From a virus: a stretch of DNA of 64,000 nucleotides. The stretch is from positions 124,001 through 188,000 of the IMG/VR virus record IMGVR_UViG_3300031963_000006, one strand, 5' to 3'. The first letter of the stretch is position 1. The number at the start of each line of letters is the position of its first letter. The position numbers and the translations under genes were made by a program. Below, in pieces: positions 10,044 through 21,600 of this stretch. The notes beneath the pieces were generated by a model. That model saw only the letters and a list, made by a program, of their open reading frames with translations, made no database searches and was not told where the DNA came from.

Positions 10044-12904
10044 TGGCTTCATATTGTGGACTTTCATTTGAAATACAAGTTACTGGAGATTGTTCTAACA
10101 CAAGTTCGGGTTCTTTTAGCGTTGCAATAAACGGAAATGCTCCTGATTATACTATTCAGTTTATATCCCCGACCACTGATGTTTATTATTTAGGTAATAA
10201 TGTTACCGCAACAACCTTCACATCATTATCGGCGGGAACATATGTATTTGAGGTAATTGATTCTTGTTTGACCGCTGGAACTCCAAATATAGGGTCAGCC
10301 TACATTTCAAGCGGAACTACTGTTACCTGTATTGATATATCTAATACTTCATACGATACGAATAATGGCTCGATAACTGCCCAAACATCAAATTTCTATA
10401 ATGTTAGTAGTTTTTATTTATATGATTATTATAATGGATATATAACTTCAGGGAATTCATTTTTTGATTATTTTATATTTGATTCATTATCTGCGTCAAC
10501 ATATTACGTTATTGCTGACGACGGAGGAGGATGTACAGGTCAATCTGAAACTGTAATTATTAAAAGTTCAACTACATTTGATTACGGTTTTTATGTTATT
10601 AATGAATCAGGATGTAACATAAATAATGGTAAAATTTTTATAACAGGACTAACAGGCAACGGTCCATATACTTATCTATGGAATAATGGACAAACAACAT
10701 CATCAATTAGTGGGTTAAGTGCTGGTGGTTATACAGTTTCGGTTACCGATAAAGATTCAGTCGAATTAAAAAAAGGTACTACGGTAAACAAAGTGCCTAG
10801 GTTATCTTATGTTACTAATCTACAAACCGCGCCATCTTGCTATGGTAGTGACGGTCAACTTACATATATTATTAGTGGAGGAACTCCTCCATATAACTAC
10901 CAACTTTCTAATGGTATAACAAATGTAAGTTTTTTAACCAGTATAACAATACCTAATCTTTCCGCCGGAGATTATACTATGACGGTTACCGATGCTGGAA
11001 CATGCGTTGTGACGACTAATTTTTCACTTTTATCCCCTAAAGGGCTTAATGTTGTATCGGTAAACACCACAACCGCAACTTGTGATTTAAACAATGGAAC
11101 AGTTTCGATAAGATTAGTTGGTGGTTCACCACCTTATACGTATGTATTGACTAACCAAAATGGAAAAACTACAAACTACACTACTCAAAATCAATCACAA
11201 ATATTTTCTAATTTATATGAGGGTGAATATACTTTATCAATTAGTGACTTAGGCCCATGTACATTTGAAGAAACGGTTACAATTGGAAGTGTAAATAGTT
11301 TTCAAATTAATACTAATGTTTATGATATTACTTGTAGTAATGAATATGGTAGTGTTGGTATTGAAGTAGTTGGGGATGGTGTATCTCCGTATACTTATCA
11401 AATAACAGGAAAACCGTCAGTCACTAAAAATCAAAAAGAAATGGTTTTTGAGTATTTGGATGAGGGTTCCTATTTAGTACAAGTTATCGATTCATCAGGA
11501 TGTACACAAACTACTAATGTTTATGTCGGTAGCGGTAATAAAGTCAATTTTAATTATTTAACTAAAAAAACTAAAGATGGTGTTGACGGTAAAATTGATT
11601 TGTATATTACTCAAGGGACTCCTCCCTTTGAAATAGTTTGGAGTGATAATGTTGGAGGTCAAACCGGTAAAACTTTAACTAATTTGTCTGCAGGCACATA
11701 TGATGTCACGGTTACCGATGGTAATGGATGTGCCCAAACAAGAAGTCTTGATGTTGGAGGAACTAACTTAATTTCGTCATATCAAATTTACAATGTTTGT
11801 GACAGTGATTTATCCAATAGTGGTGAAGTTCTTAAGAAAGGACTCCAACAAATGTTATTAGAAGGTTTTTATGATTTAACATATGGTGATAATAATTGCG
11901 TACTTAATCAAGCTATTTTTACTGCCATAGTTAACTTAAGTGGGATAACATCAACCGCGCAATTCTATACTACTGAGTCATTAAATGATTTTCCATTTGA
12001 TAATGATTTTTATACAGTTGTCGAACAAATATTATTAACATATGATGGTATTGATAATGTTATTTTTAATTCTAATACAAATCAAGTAGTTATTAATACA
12101 GGATGTGGAGACCAAAATGTATCACTAATTGATTTTCCAATACAAGTTTCAGTACAGATAGATTATGATATAACGTGTGAAAGTTGTGATGGTGCTTCAG
12201 TATTACCATTCTTCCCATATGTTGTCATGGATTATGGAATCTATGGATTTGACCCTCAAAACAGAATTTTCTTAGAATTGCCCGAGAGCGATAAATATAC
12301 GTCTATTTTAGGTGCAACAAGAAGTCCTGATAATAGTAAATTATGGGTTTTAAATGACACTGGAAATAGTATTTTCGAATATGATGTAATATCCTTAATA
12401 CCTTATATAGTTACATTTAACAGAGAAATTAATTTAAGTTCAACAATTAGTCGAGCATTAACTTATGTGAATTCTACCACATTATATGGAGGTAATGATT
12501 CATCACAATACATCTCTTCAATTGACCTAATAAACGGAAATGTTGCCAATGGTATTTTCTTGAGTACGGTTCCATTTACGGTTGTTGATAATACTTTACT
12601 TATTAATTTATCAGGTAATACAATAGTATTGACACATGATATTGATGGATTCCAGTATATTAGACAGTATGATTCGGTAAGTAATCTTTTAGTTGAAATT
12701 AACCTTCCAGCAACTATAGGGTACACAATGTATGAATATGATTCGGTATTTTATTTAGTCGATTTGGGTAATTATCAAGTCTATTCTATTTTAACAACTT
12801 CACCATACACATTAACACCTGAATTTATAATAGAACCACCTGTAACTACTAACACATTTATCATGTCACAAATAAACACTTATGTAACAACTAATTTCAC
12901 ATAA
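10043..12904 (+). CDS. Virion adhesin with SprB repeats and propeller-like C-terminus
   Basis: 953 residues. From about residue 70 to 580 it carries repeated units with the SprB-repeat pattern: GGTPPY, then a short strand, then LSAGDYTMTVTD or close variants (for example GTPPFEIVWSDN with LSAGTYDVTVTDGNGC). SprB repeats are known from the flavobacterial gliding adhesin and other Bacteroidota surface proteins. From about residue 720 to the end a beta-propeller-like region begins (YGFDPQNRIFLELP) that resembles regions in the minus-strand fibre proteins. No catalytic motif is visible. Likely an exposed tail protein that contacts the host surface. It shares one base with the gpI-like gene before it. 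Confidence 0.78.
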   Translation: MASYCGLSFEIQVTGDCSNTSSGSFSVAINGNAPDYTIQFISPTTDVYYLGNNVTATTFTSLSAGTYVFEVIDSCLTAGTPNIGSAYISSGTTVTCIDISNTSYDTNNGSITAQTSNFYNVSSFYLYDYYNGYITSGNSFFDYFIFDSLSASTYYVIADDGGGCTGQSETVIIKSSTTFDYGFYVINESGCNINNGKIFITGLTGNGPYTYLWNNGQTTSSISGLSAGGYTVSVTDKDSVELKKGTTVNKVPRLSYVTNLQTAPSCYGSDGQLTYIISGGTPPYNYQLSNGITNVSFLTSITIPNLSAGDYTMTVTDAGTCVVTTNFSLLSPKGLNVVSVNTTTATCDLNNGTVSIRLVGGSPPYTYVLTNQNGKTTNYTTQNQSQIFSNLYEGEYTLSISDLGPCTFEETVTIGSVNSFQINTNVYDITCSNEYGSVGIEVVGDGVSPYTYQITGKPSVTKNQKEMVFEYLDEGSYLVQVIDSSGCTQTTNVYVGSGNKVNFNYLTKKTKDGVDGKIDLYITQGTPPFEIVWSDNVGGQTGKTLTNLSAGTYDVTVTDGNGCAQTRSLDVGGTNLISSYQIYNVCDSDLSNSGEVLKKGLQQMLLEGFYDLTYGDNNCVLNQAIFTAIVNLSGITSTAQFYTTESLNDFPFDNDFYTVVEQILLTYDGIDNVIFNSNTNQVVINTGCGDQNVSLIDFPIQVSVQIDYDITCESCDGASVLPFFPYVVMDYGIYGFDPQNRIFLELPESDKYTSILGATRSPDNSKLWVLNDTGNSIFEYDVISLIPYIVTFNREINLSSTISRALTYVNSTTLYGGNDSSQYISSIDLINGNVANGIFLSTVPFTVVDNTLLINLSGNTIVLTHDIDGFQYIRQYDSVSNLLVEINLPATIGYTMYEYDSVFYLVDLGNYQVYSILTTSPYTLTPEFIIEPPVTTNTFIMSQINTYVTTNFT

Positions 12905-12905
12905 A

Positions 12906-15527
12906 ATGACGGCTTTTTGTGGTCTATATATAACATCTGAATGTTTTGGTCAAATTCAAGCATCTCAAGACGGGATGTATAATGGTAGACCTCAGTATTT
13001 CTTTTCAATAACTTACAATGGTAATTTAATTAATGGTTGGATTTATTGGAGTCCTGATGATAATAGTTGGTTTGTCCAAGATTTATCTACCAATCAAAAT
13101 ATAAGTTATTTACCATTCGATAGGGTTCATCCAAACGGAACTTATTTGGAATGGGAAAATGTTTCACTATTAAGTTATGGTTGTTTAACTAATTCAACAT
13201 CATTTGAAACTGATTGGTTTTCAGAATGTCCACCAACTTATTTTGAATTTTGTTGCCCCAAAGAAAGTCAACCTGAAAATTTTATTGGATTACAAAGTTT
13301 TGAATACTATGGTTACATTGATAGTGTTTTTTATTTAGAATCACCACAATTTAGTGGATGTGCAACGGTAATTGAAGGGCCAATACCTAGTAGTTCAGTT
13401 ATTTATAACTCAGTTGATTTAACAACCCAATACGATAGATGTAATACTTGTACTGGAAGCACACAACCCTGTTATTCACAACCAATTTATACAACACCAA
13501 CACCGATAAGTCCATTAACCGCTGATACAGGATGTGGAGTTAATTATGTTTTAGTTAACGAATGTCAAGTTATAACTGTAAGTCCATTGTCGGTTTTATG
13601 TTCTGTAACTAATGTGTCAACATATGGTGGGAATGACGGTTCGATAGAATTATTAATAAGTGGAGGAACTCCTCCATATACGATAAGTTGGGATAACGGG
13701 TATTCAACTCCAATTATCAATAATTTAATCTCAGGTTCCTATAGATACACGGTTACAGATTATTATGGTGATTTTACTGTTTCAAATGCATGTTCAGTTG
13801 GACAATTACCAATGCCGACACCGGTCCCAAATCCATCTAATTTCTGTTTAACAGTTAATATTGATGGTCAGATATTTAAGATTCAATTTGAACCTTTTTT
13901 ACCATATACAGGTGGAATACCGGCTTACAAGGGATATGATGCAAATGGAGAATGGGTATATGATTTAGTTTTTTATACCGATTCTTTAAGATGGATGTTA
14001 GACGGTCCTATAACTGCCGGTGACTTAGTTAACTATGACCCTAGTTATCCACCATTAAATGGTTGGGAATGGTTAAATCCTGGTATCGGGATTGCAAATG
14101 GTGTTGTTGGAGATTGTCAAAACAACGGTAATTTTTGTATGACGATTAATGTAGATTCTTTCGCAACACAGCCATATAAAATTTATTTTAATGAATATGG
14201 GGAAGCAAATGGTAAACCAATGTGGATTGACAATTTAGACCAATACCAAATCTCATGGAGTGAGAACTCACAAAATTCATCTTGGATTTTACAGGGATTA
14301 CCTGAGTACGCAACATTTACTTTAATTAATTCTAACCCATCAATTCCCCCCACAAATCAGTGGTTTGTTAATGGTAAAAATGGAGAGGCGATAATTACAT
14401 ATGATAATTGTTTTAGTTCTACTATTTGTGCTACTATTTCTGATTTATGTGAAACTGAAAGTATTGAATTAGTGTCAGGTGAATTAATTAATGGACAACA
14501 AAGTTGGTCAGGACAATTACCTTGTGGTAATGTCGGAACATGGTCTATATATTATGATAATGTGAATAATCAATGGGTTACAGATGGGTTGGATTCAGTT
14601 GCAACTAATGACGCTATAAATTATAATAATGTTTATTTGGGACCATTTGGTTATTACAACACTAATGGATACTATAATCTTTTTGTTACCGATGGAAATT
14701 GTAATTCACAAGGTAATCTAAAAATGGTTGTTACATATAATGACCCAATTTCAGATAGTGACGGGGGTATAGTTTTAGAAGTCGAAGGAGGTAATCCCCC
14801 ATATCAATATTCCATAGATAACGGAACAACGTATCAAAATTTTCCAATTTTTTCAAATTTAAAATTTGGAACTTATGTCGTTACAGTTAAGGATGTTAAT
14901 GGTTTAATAATTAAACAAAGTATAATATTACAAAAACCACCACAGATAGTAACATATGAGGTTTCTTTGAACACTACATCTAGACGAACAGTAAATACCG
15001 TCACTACGACAACTGTGGAATATACAACAACATTAAAAGTCACACCGCCATTACCTAGCGGTGTTACAATAAACTTTAATCTAACTCACAATGATGTTTA
15101 TAAAGTATCTCCTTCAGAATCGGCGTCTTCGTTAACCCTCGGAACAATATTATTGAAAAATAATGAAGAAATTTCAATTGATGATACTATAACAGGTAAT
15201 TATACTTACTCTAACACACTTTTATCTTGTCAGTCAAATTTAGTTTATGTTACTGCAACAACTAATGATTGGTATAATTTATCAGTTACATATGGTGATA
15301 ATATTATTATAACCACAACGGTTACTAATGTTAAGAATGGTAAATACCCTTGTTATCTTGCCGAAAATAACGAATTATATTCTTTATCAAACTTAAGAAT
15401 TAATGGGTGTAGTAACTGTAAAACGTCAAATCAGGATTCTCCACCACCTATAAGTCAAACACCAACTAAAACCCCAACACCAACTCCTACACCATCTAAA
15501 CCAGCGACTACATCACCAGGTATATAA
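12906..15527 (+). CDS. Virion adhesin with SprB-like repeats and Thr-Pro tail
   Basis: 873 residues. SprB-like units occur at about residues 235-290 (GNDGSIELLISGGTPPYTIS) and 610-680 (GGNPPYQYSIDNG, FGTYVVTVKDVNG). Between them are several Trp/Asn-rich repeats that share patterns such as 'W-x-x-D-G-L'. The last 30 residues form a [13 protein letters not shown] linker like those of the minus-strand fibres. Two bases separate it from the preceding SprB gene, of which it is probably a partner or diverged relative. Expected to be surface exposed; receptor binding is an inference. Confidence 0.76.
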   Translation: MTAFCGLYITSECFGQIQASQDGMYNGRPQYFFSITYNGNLINGWIYWSPDDNSWFVQDLSTNQNISYLPFDRVHPNGTYLEWENVSLLSYGCLTNSTSFETDWFSECPPTYFEFCCPKESQPENFIGLQSFEYYGYIDSVFYLESPQFSGCATVIEGPIPSSSVIYNSVDLTTQYDRCNTCTGSTQPCYSQPIYTTPTPISPLTADTGCGVNYVLVNECQVITVSPLSVLCSVTNVSTYGGNDGSIELLISGGTPPYTISWDNGYSTPIINNLISGSYRYTVTDYYGDFTVSNACSVGQLPMPTPVPNPSNFCLTVNIDGQIFKIQFEPFLPYTGGIPAYKGYDANGEWVYDLVFYTDSLRWMLDGPITAGDLVNYDPSYPPLNGWEWLNPGIGIANGVVGDCQNNGNFCMTINVDSFATQPYKIYFNEYGEANGKPMWIDNLDQYQISWSENSQNSSWILQGLPEYATFTLINSNPSIPPTNQWFVNGKNGEAIITYDNCFSSTICATISDLCETESIELVSGELINGQQSWSGQLPCGNVGTWSIYYDNVNNQWVTDGLDSVATNDAINYNNVYLGPFGYYNTNGYYNLFVTDGNCNSQGNLKMVVTYNDPISDSDGGIVLEVEGGNPPYQYSIDNGTTYQNFPIFSNLKFGTYVVTVKDVNGLIIKQSIILQKPPQIVTYEVSLNTTSRRTVNTVTTTTVEYTTTLKVTPPLPSGVTINFNLTHNDVYKVSPSESASSLTLGTILLKNNEEISIDDTITGNYTYSNTLLSCQSNLVYVTATTNDWYNLSVTYGDNIIITTTVTNVKNGKYPCYLAENNELYSLSNLRINGCSNCKTSNQDSPPPISQTPTKTPTPTPTPSKPATTSPGI

Positions 15528-15539
15528 AAAAACAAATGG

Positions 15540-15550
15540 TATATTTATAA
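15540..15550 (+). promoter_or_regulatory. Late-type promoter motif TATATTTATAA
   Basis: Copy of the RATATTTATNA motif only three bases before the ATG at 15554. If it is a -10-type element, the transcript would start at or inside the first codons, giving a leaderless mRNA. Confidence 0.45.
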
Positions 15551-15553
15551 GAA

Positions 15554-17959
15554 ATGGGATACATAATTAAAAATACTTCAGGTTTAATAAATTCAAGACT
15601 TACTGATACAGGTAGGAAAAAATTATCACAGGGTAATTTTAATATATCCTATTTCCAAATTGGTGATAGTGAGGTAACATATAATACCTTACCTGACACA
15701 TATAATCAATTCGATACAATGATTTTAGAACCCGGGTTCAATTCCCAAAATTCGGCTGGGGTTCCTGAATCTAATAAACAATATGTTAAATACCCTTACT
15801 ATGTTAGTGGTTCACAAGGGAATACATATGGAATTCCATTTATGGATTCTAAAATAAGTGATGTTTTTAATACCGCGGCTTTACGAGGATTTTTTTACGC
15901 CGATTTAACTCAAGACCCATTAGTTTGGAGCGCTTTAACTAGTTCTGATATATCTATTAATACAAATTACATTATCGATATGACCACTTTAACAGGTGGA
16001 ACAGGAACAACTTATGGAGTAATCTATGATTCATGTAATGAGAGTATTTGTAGATTACCACAAGCCGGTGATATTGTTACTATATATTTTAATGGAGTTG
16101 GTGAGGGAAATTGTAGTTGTGAAATAGTTCCTACACCAACACCAACACCATCGGCAACACCTGCCGCAGAACCTTGCTATACATGTGACCCATGTGAAAC
16201 CCCAAAACCAACACCCACACCATCGGGTACCCCGTGTTTACCAACACCACCTAGAGTAGTTTGTACTCCACCACAACCAACACAGTGTGTCATGTCTATG
16301 ACAAATTGTTATCCGATTTTAACTTATAGAATAATTTCTTTCTGTAATAACACTATAGAACTTGATAGACCTCTACCAAACTTTGATTACTTCCTAAATG
16401 GTTGTTATGGTAGAATCATGATTTACCCATCAGGTATGACTCAGTTGTATGATAGTACAACACCACGACCTCATTGGAATGACGATGTTATTAATTTTGA
16501 ATCGGTTTGTGATGTTGACCAAAAAGATGTAAGAATTTGGAATATGAATATTCCTTGGTCAGAAAATCCGGCTGGTTTAATCTCAAGTACATATGTTGAT
16601 TATACGGGGTTTGGTTCAAAACAGTACTTAGGGTCGAAAGAATATTATGGGTATGCTTCAGATTCGGGTCAGACAGATAGTAGTTATGTATTTTTCTATA
16701 ATTCATTTGATGAAAGACAAACTGTTTTACCAAAAGACCAAAAGGCAATTGCTATCATACATTATACTAACTATACAATTGATTTCTTCTATGGTGAAAA
16801 ATTTGCAATGAGACCTCATGATGACACTAATCCCGTAGATACAACTGGAGAGGCTCGAAATTTTAGATTACATATACCATGGTTAATGTGGCACAAATCC
16901 CCCGAATGTTGTAGTGGACAAACTTTTTGGGTTGACCCACCTAACTTCGATGGATTAGACCTTTTCCAAGTACAATATTTACAATCTACTAAAAATAGTG
17001 ATATGAACACACCTGGATTAAGATATTTCCATCTTTGGGATGAAAATCCTAATTCTGATGGTTATCCAAGTAGAATTGGTAAAGTGTTTCCTGATGACAA
17101 AATTATAATTATTGATGATGAAGAGATAATAGCTGCAATGTCATACAAATCTAATCGAAATTGGACATTACCGGCTCCTCGAGTAACACTGATAACACCA
17201 AATACTTGTAATACGGAAGGAGAATCAGATGTCGGATTGTTAAGTGCTAATACGGAATATGTTTATGTGACGTATCTATTAACTAATAGTAGTACGTTTA
17301 CTAACTTCCTACATTGTAATTACTATGTGAGAATACAAGGACCAAACTTAGATTGTTCAACTTCAGGTTCTCAGAACATAGCAATTAGATTTGGTAATGA
17401 ATTTAATTGTTTGAATACTCCTGAAGAAAGTCCTGCGGATGTTAATGGATTTATTGCCGACGGATTTTATGTTTTAGTTCAAAAAGTAACAGGAGATACT
17501 AGACCAAATTCATCCGAATGGAGAATTATTGATAAAACGTCCGATTTATCCTCTTATTTGGTAAATAATTATATAACATCAAATGGTATGTCAAGTGTAA
17601 CATTTACAATTACAAATGATGAATACAATGGGGCGGCTTATTACGATTTAAATGATTATATACCATTGGTACCAATTAATCCAACAGGGATTACTTTAAA
17701 TTTTGGAGATGAATATTATTTCTACGGTTCATTAGAAACAGATATACAAGCAACAATATATGAAATGAGATATAAGGTTAACTTGGGGTCTGCGGATTTC
17801 CAAAATACAAGTAACCCGACTTGGACACCAGGTACGTCTTCGTACATAACTGACATTGGCCTTTACGATTTAGATAAAAATCTTATGATTATATCAAAAA
17901 TGCAATCACCTGTTTTAAGAACAGGACTACAGCAGTTTTTGATAAAGTTCGATTTTTAA
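15554..17959 (+). CDS. Tail-collar-like structural protein with Thr-Pro linkers
   Basis: 801 residues. The N-terminal 45 residues read as LTDTGRKKLSQGNFNISYF followed by QIGDSEV. This resembles the start of phage tail-collar or fibre-attachment proteins ('L-T-x-x-G-x-x-x-L/I ... G ... I-x-x-x-x-x-GDG'), so it may attach fibres to the baseplate. Thr-Pro linkers (PTPTPTPSATP and PTPTPSGTP) with several Cys occur at about residues 196-235. A long beta-rich body follows, ending in a segment that resembles the N-terminus in style (YITDIGLYDLD). The next gene follows after three bases. Similarity to the collar family is by motif only. Confidence 0.72.
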   Translation: MGYIIKNTSGLINSRLTDTGRKKLSQGNFNISYFQIGDSEVTYNTLPDTYNQFDTMILEPGFNSQNSAGVPESNKQYVKYPYYVSGSQGNTYGIPFMDSKISDVFNTAALRGFFYADLTQDPLVWSALTSSDISINTNYIIDMTTLTGGTGTTYGVIYDSCNESICRLPQAGDIVTIYFNGVGEGNCSCEIVPTPTPTPSATPAAEPCYTCDPCETPKPTPTPSGTPCLPTPPRVVCTPPQPTQCVMSMTNCYPILTYRIISFCNNTIELDRPLPNFDYFLNGCYGRIMIYPSGMTQLYDSTTPRPHWNDDVINFESVCDVDQKDVRIWNMNIPWSENPAGLISSTYVDYTGFGSKQYLGSKEYYGYASDSGQTDSSYVFFYNSFDERQTVLPKDQKAIAIIHYTNYTIDFFYGEKFAMRPHDDTNPVDTTGEARNFRLHIPWLMWHKSPECCSGQTFWVDPPNFDGLDLFQVQYLQSTKNSDMNTPGLRYFHLWDENPNSDGYPSRIGKVFPDDKIIIIDDEEIIAAMSYKSNRNWTLPAPRVTLITPNTCNTEGESDVGLLSANTEYVYVTYLLTNSSTFTNFLHCNYYVRIQGPNLDCSTSGSQNIAIRFGNEFNCLNTPEESPADVNGFIADGFYVLVQKVTGDTRPNSSEWRIIDKTSDLSSYLVNNYITSNGMSSVTFTITNDEYNGAAYYDLNDYIPLVPINPTGITLNFGDEYYFYGSLETDIQATIYEMRYKVNLGSADFQNTSNPTWTPGTSSYITDIGLYDLDKNLMIISKMQSPVLRTGLQQFLIKFDF

Positions 17960-17962
17960 TTT

Positions 17963-18562
17963 ATGAAAAAATCTTTAAAGGAAAGTCCAAAAATTCTTGG
18001 ACTTGATGTATCTACGAGTACAATAGGATGGGCGTTATTTGATATTATGTCTAAAGAGTTATTAGAGTTAACTCATATATCCCCTAGACCAAAACCTAAA
18101 ACTGAGAATAAGATACATGAACTATTATCTAAGGCTGAAATATTCAGAACAAAGTTATTACAGTACAAAGATTTAGGTATTACTAATGTGGTAATCGAAG
18201 AGCCATTACTTAATTCGAATAATGTTTATACCATAGGTACATTATTGAGATTTAATACTCTGATTACTAAAGAAATATACGATGTTTTAGGAATAGTACC
18301 CGAATTTATTTCAACTTATAATTCAAGAAAAAATGCGTTTCCTGAGTTAGTTCAAAAAAACGACAAAGGTAAACATGTATTGTTTGGAGGATTACCTAAA
18401 GATATTGATAAAAAACAAATTATATGGGATTTGGTTGCTAAACGAGAACCTCAGATTCAATGGCAATATACTAAAAACAATACTCTTAAAAAAGAGAATT
18501 TTGACCAATCGGATGCTTATTGTTGTGTTCTTGGTTATATGAATCAAGAAAAAGTTTGGTAA
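17963..18562 (+). CDS. RuvC-like Holliday junction resolvase
   Basis: 199 residues with the RuvC/RNase H-like fold pattern. The first catalytic Asp is D15 in LGLDVSTSTIGWALFD, the Glu lies in VVIEEPLLNS (about residue 75), and the C-terminal acidic pair falls in FDQSDAYCCVLGY (about residue 185). RuvC enzymes cut four-way DNA junctions. In phages they resolve branched replicated DNA before packaging, the job done by endonuclease VII in T4. It sits at the end of the structural run, three bases after the previous gene and just before a strong hairpin terminator, so it is probably expressed late. All catalytic residues appear present. Confidence 0.85.
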   Translation: MKKSLKESPKILGLDVSTSTIGWALFDIMSKELLELTHISPRPKPKTENKIHELLSKAEIFRTKLLQYKDLGITNVVIEEPLLNSNNVYTIGTLLRFNTLITKEIYDVLGIVPEFISTYNSRKNAFPELVQKNDKGKHVLFGGLPKDIDKKQIIWDLVAKREPQIQWQYTKNNTLKKENFDQSDAYCCVLGYMNQEKVW

Positions 18563-18586
18563 TCAAAATAAAATATTAAATAATTT

Positions 18587-18616
18587 AACCACGTATTAAG
18601 TACGTGGTTTTTTTTT
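18587..18616. terminator. Rho-independent terminator between convergent genes
   Basis: A perfect 9-bp stem, AACCACGTA and TACGTGGTT, with a five-base loop is followed by nine T on the plus strand. On the minus strand A-rich flanking also gives a short U-tract. It lies between the convergent resolvase and fibre genes and probably serves both directions. Confidence 0.85.
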
Positions 18617-21600
18617 ATGGTGTTACGGACCAATTTCTACCGGCACTTGTTAAAGTTGTTTTACATGCTATTCCAGCGGGTGATGGACTTGAGTTTGGAT
18701 TAGCGGTACCAACAGCATTAGATAATGTTAATGTACCATTTGTTAAACTGGTGCTATTTGCCAAGTTACATAAAATAAAATCAACACTACTTTGATTCAA
18801 AGCGCAGTTTCCGGCAATAACTCTCTTTAAAGAAGTTGCACTTGCAAAAGAAATTGACCAATTTACAATAGGATTTATCGACATAGTTAATGCAGTTAAT
18901 GATGTTGGGAAAGTATTTCCTAATGGTAAAATGTTATATTGGTTATTTATTTGATTTGATGAAATATTTAAATCCGCAACTTGTATTGATGAACTAAAAT
19001 TAGTTATCGTTGTTATAAAATTATTACTTAAATTTAATGTGAAGTTAGATGCGGTGGACAAATAGCTCATATTAAACGTGGTTAAATTATTATTAGTTAA
19101 AGAAACTAATTTAACATTAGATGGAAAGTTTTGAGTCCACGATGATAAAGAAACACCGTTTAATAAAAATGTTTGTAGATTAGGGCTAGTCGTTAAAGTT
19201 TGAGTCCAAGTGGGGATAGTGTTTATGCCTCCTCCGACACTTCCAGTAACTGTGTTAGCGTTAAAATAAATTAAACTGGTTGGTAATGTCACAGGTAGAG
19301 AAGTTAAAGCGTTAGCTTCTAAATTTAAAGTTTGTATTGAATTCGGTAGAGGTGGTATAGTAGTTAATACGTTATAAGATAAATTTAAAGTTATTAATGA
19401 AGTACAAGATATTATTGTGTTAGTAAAAGTGTTTATTCTATTATTATTTAAATCAAGTGTTTGGAGTAAAGTATTTGAGGTTAAGTTTATTGTGAATGAT
19501 GATAAACCAAATAGTAATGGGTTACCTGTATCTCTATTTTGAACCATACTAATGGTCTTAACACTAGCGGGGAAGTTATAAGTCCATCCGGTTAATCTGT
19601 TTCTATCAAAATTCACATTCTCTAAGGTTGTACAACTTAATAAACCATTTGGAGCATCAAAAAACTTTAAATTATTTTGACCTGAAGAGTTATAAACCTG
19701 AAAATCTCTAAGACCTGGAGGAGGTATTAATGTGAAATTAACTAATTGAGTGTCCGCAAATAAAACGAAAAGTATATTAACACTAGTCCAAGATGATAAA
19801 TTATGACTAAAGTCTGTAAAATTACTATTCCAAATTTGGAAATTATTAATTCTAATTCTACTAGATAAATTAAATGAATTTAACTCTAAATTTGGATTGT
19901 TGTGGTTAAAAAATCCTATTCTTGTGAATACACTATTTACAACATCAATACCTGATAAATTAGAGAAAGTACAAAATTCAAATCTTAAATTAGATATTGA
20001 TGACCAACTATCAAATGTGCCTGGGTTATCTATTACTTTTGATATTCTTCTAAAAGTTATTGCACCAATTGTTCCTGATGTTTGAAAAATTCCGTTTAAT
20101 TGATAATCGGCAAATGTTGCGGTATATAACGCCGAATTATAAGTTTTACTTGTTGTGTGAGTGGTAGTATTTGGTAAATTAACACCAAAAGTTTGACCAT
20201 CACCCAAATCAACATAAAACTTTTTAGTTCCACTTCCAAAATCTTGTCTAACCTCCATTGGATTTGAACCGACCACATTTTGAACTTGCCAAAATGGGCT
20301 TGAACCTGTGAAACTTCTACCAATACATTGTGGTGATTGTGAGGCTCCTTTAACTCCGGTTACACCTATATTAAAAGTTGTTGTTGCTGTATATGGTGGG
20401 TCTGAATTTACATTGAAAACATCACCAGTACTTTGGTCGATAAAGTAAAATTCATTATTTATTTGATAAATAGCATTTGCGTCTGTAATATTTGGTGTTG
20501 GAGGGTTTGGGCAATTTGTGCATCCTATCTGTATCTCAGGGAAGTCTCTTAAATTAGTTATATAGTCATGTTGAGTAATATAGAAGAATGTAGGAGTACC
20601 TGGATTTGTTTGGGTAAATATAACTTTATTATTTGTGGTCAATAAAATATCACCAGTAACTGTATTTGGGGTGAGTAAACTTCCTGGTAAATTAAACATC
20701 GACACAAAACTTGAAGTATTATTAGGGAATGGGTTTAGAGTGATTTTAATAATTCTATTTGGATTAACCAAAGTTTCACTACCAATTAAAGTATTTGAAT
20801 TAACCGCAACTAAACCTTTGCCTAAGAATGAAATACCAGGAGGGAAACTTATATCCCTGAAAGAACCAACCGTAAATGGCGTTAATGAAGTTATTATCCA
20901 TTCTCTAATAAAAATATTACCAGAACCAGGGCCACCATATAGCCAAAGTTTACCTGTTTGAGAACCTGGGTCCCAGTAATGGGCAATATCCTCGGAATTG
21001 AAAAATCCTGGTATTATTATTTCAGATAGTGTATTACCAATTGGGTTAAAGTAATATATTTTTGTTGAGGTGTTGACCAAAATAAAACAATCATCTAAAA
21101 TAACTGGTGGTTGATATGGGTTAGTTGGAGTTGGGGTTGGAGTCGACGTATTTGTAGGGGTTTGAGTTTTAGTAGGGGTTTGACTTTGAGTTGGTGTTTG
21201 AGTTTGAGTTTTAGTAGGGGTTTGACTCTTAGTTGGAGTTGATGTTTGGGTCGGTGTTTGAGTTGATGTTTTTGTTGATGTTTGGGTTGATGTTTGGGTT
21301 TGGGTCGGTGTTTGTGTTGATGTATTTGTTGGAGTTTTAGTTTGCGTAGGGGTTTGAGTCTGTGTTGGAGTTGGGGTCGGAGTTGGAGTAGATACGGCAA
21401 AAACTTCAGTGACACAAGAATAAACACTTGCGGCGTCTGGTGGATTATACTGTAAAGGATTTGTGTAATATGTATTTACATCTCCTAAATAAGATATATT
21501 TAAAGGATTTGAAGCTTCAACTTGTACGATTCTACCTGTATAAGAAATTACATAATAAAATCCGTTCTCGTAGAATAAACCTTCGGCAGTTTCCATTATA

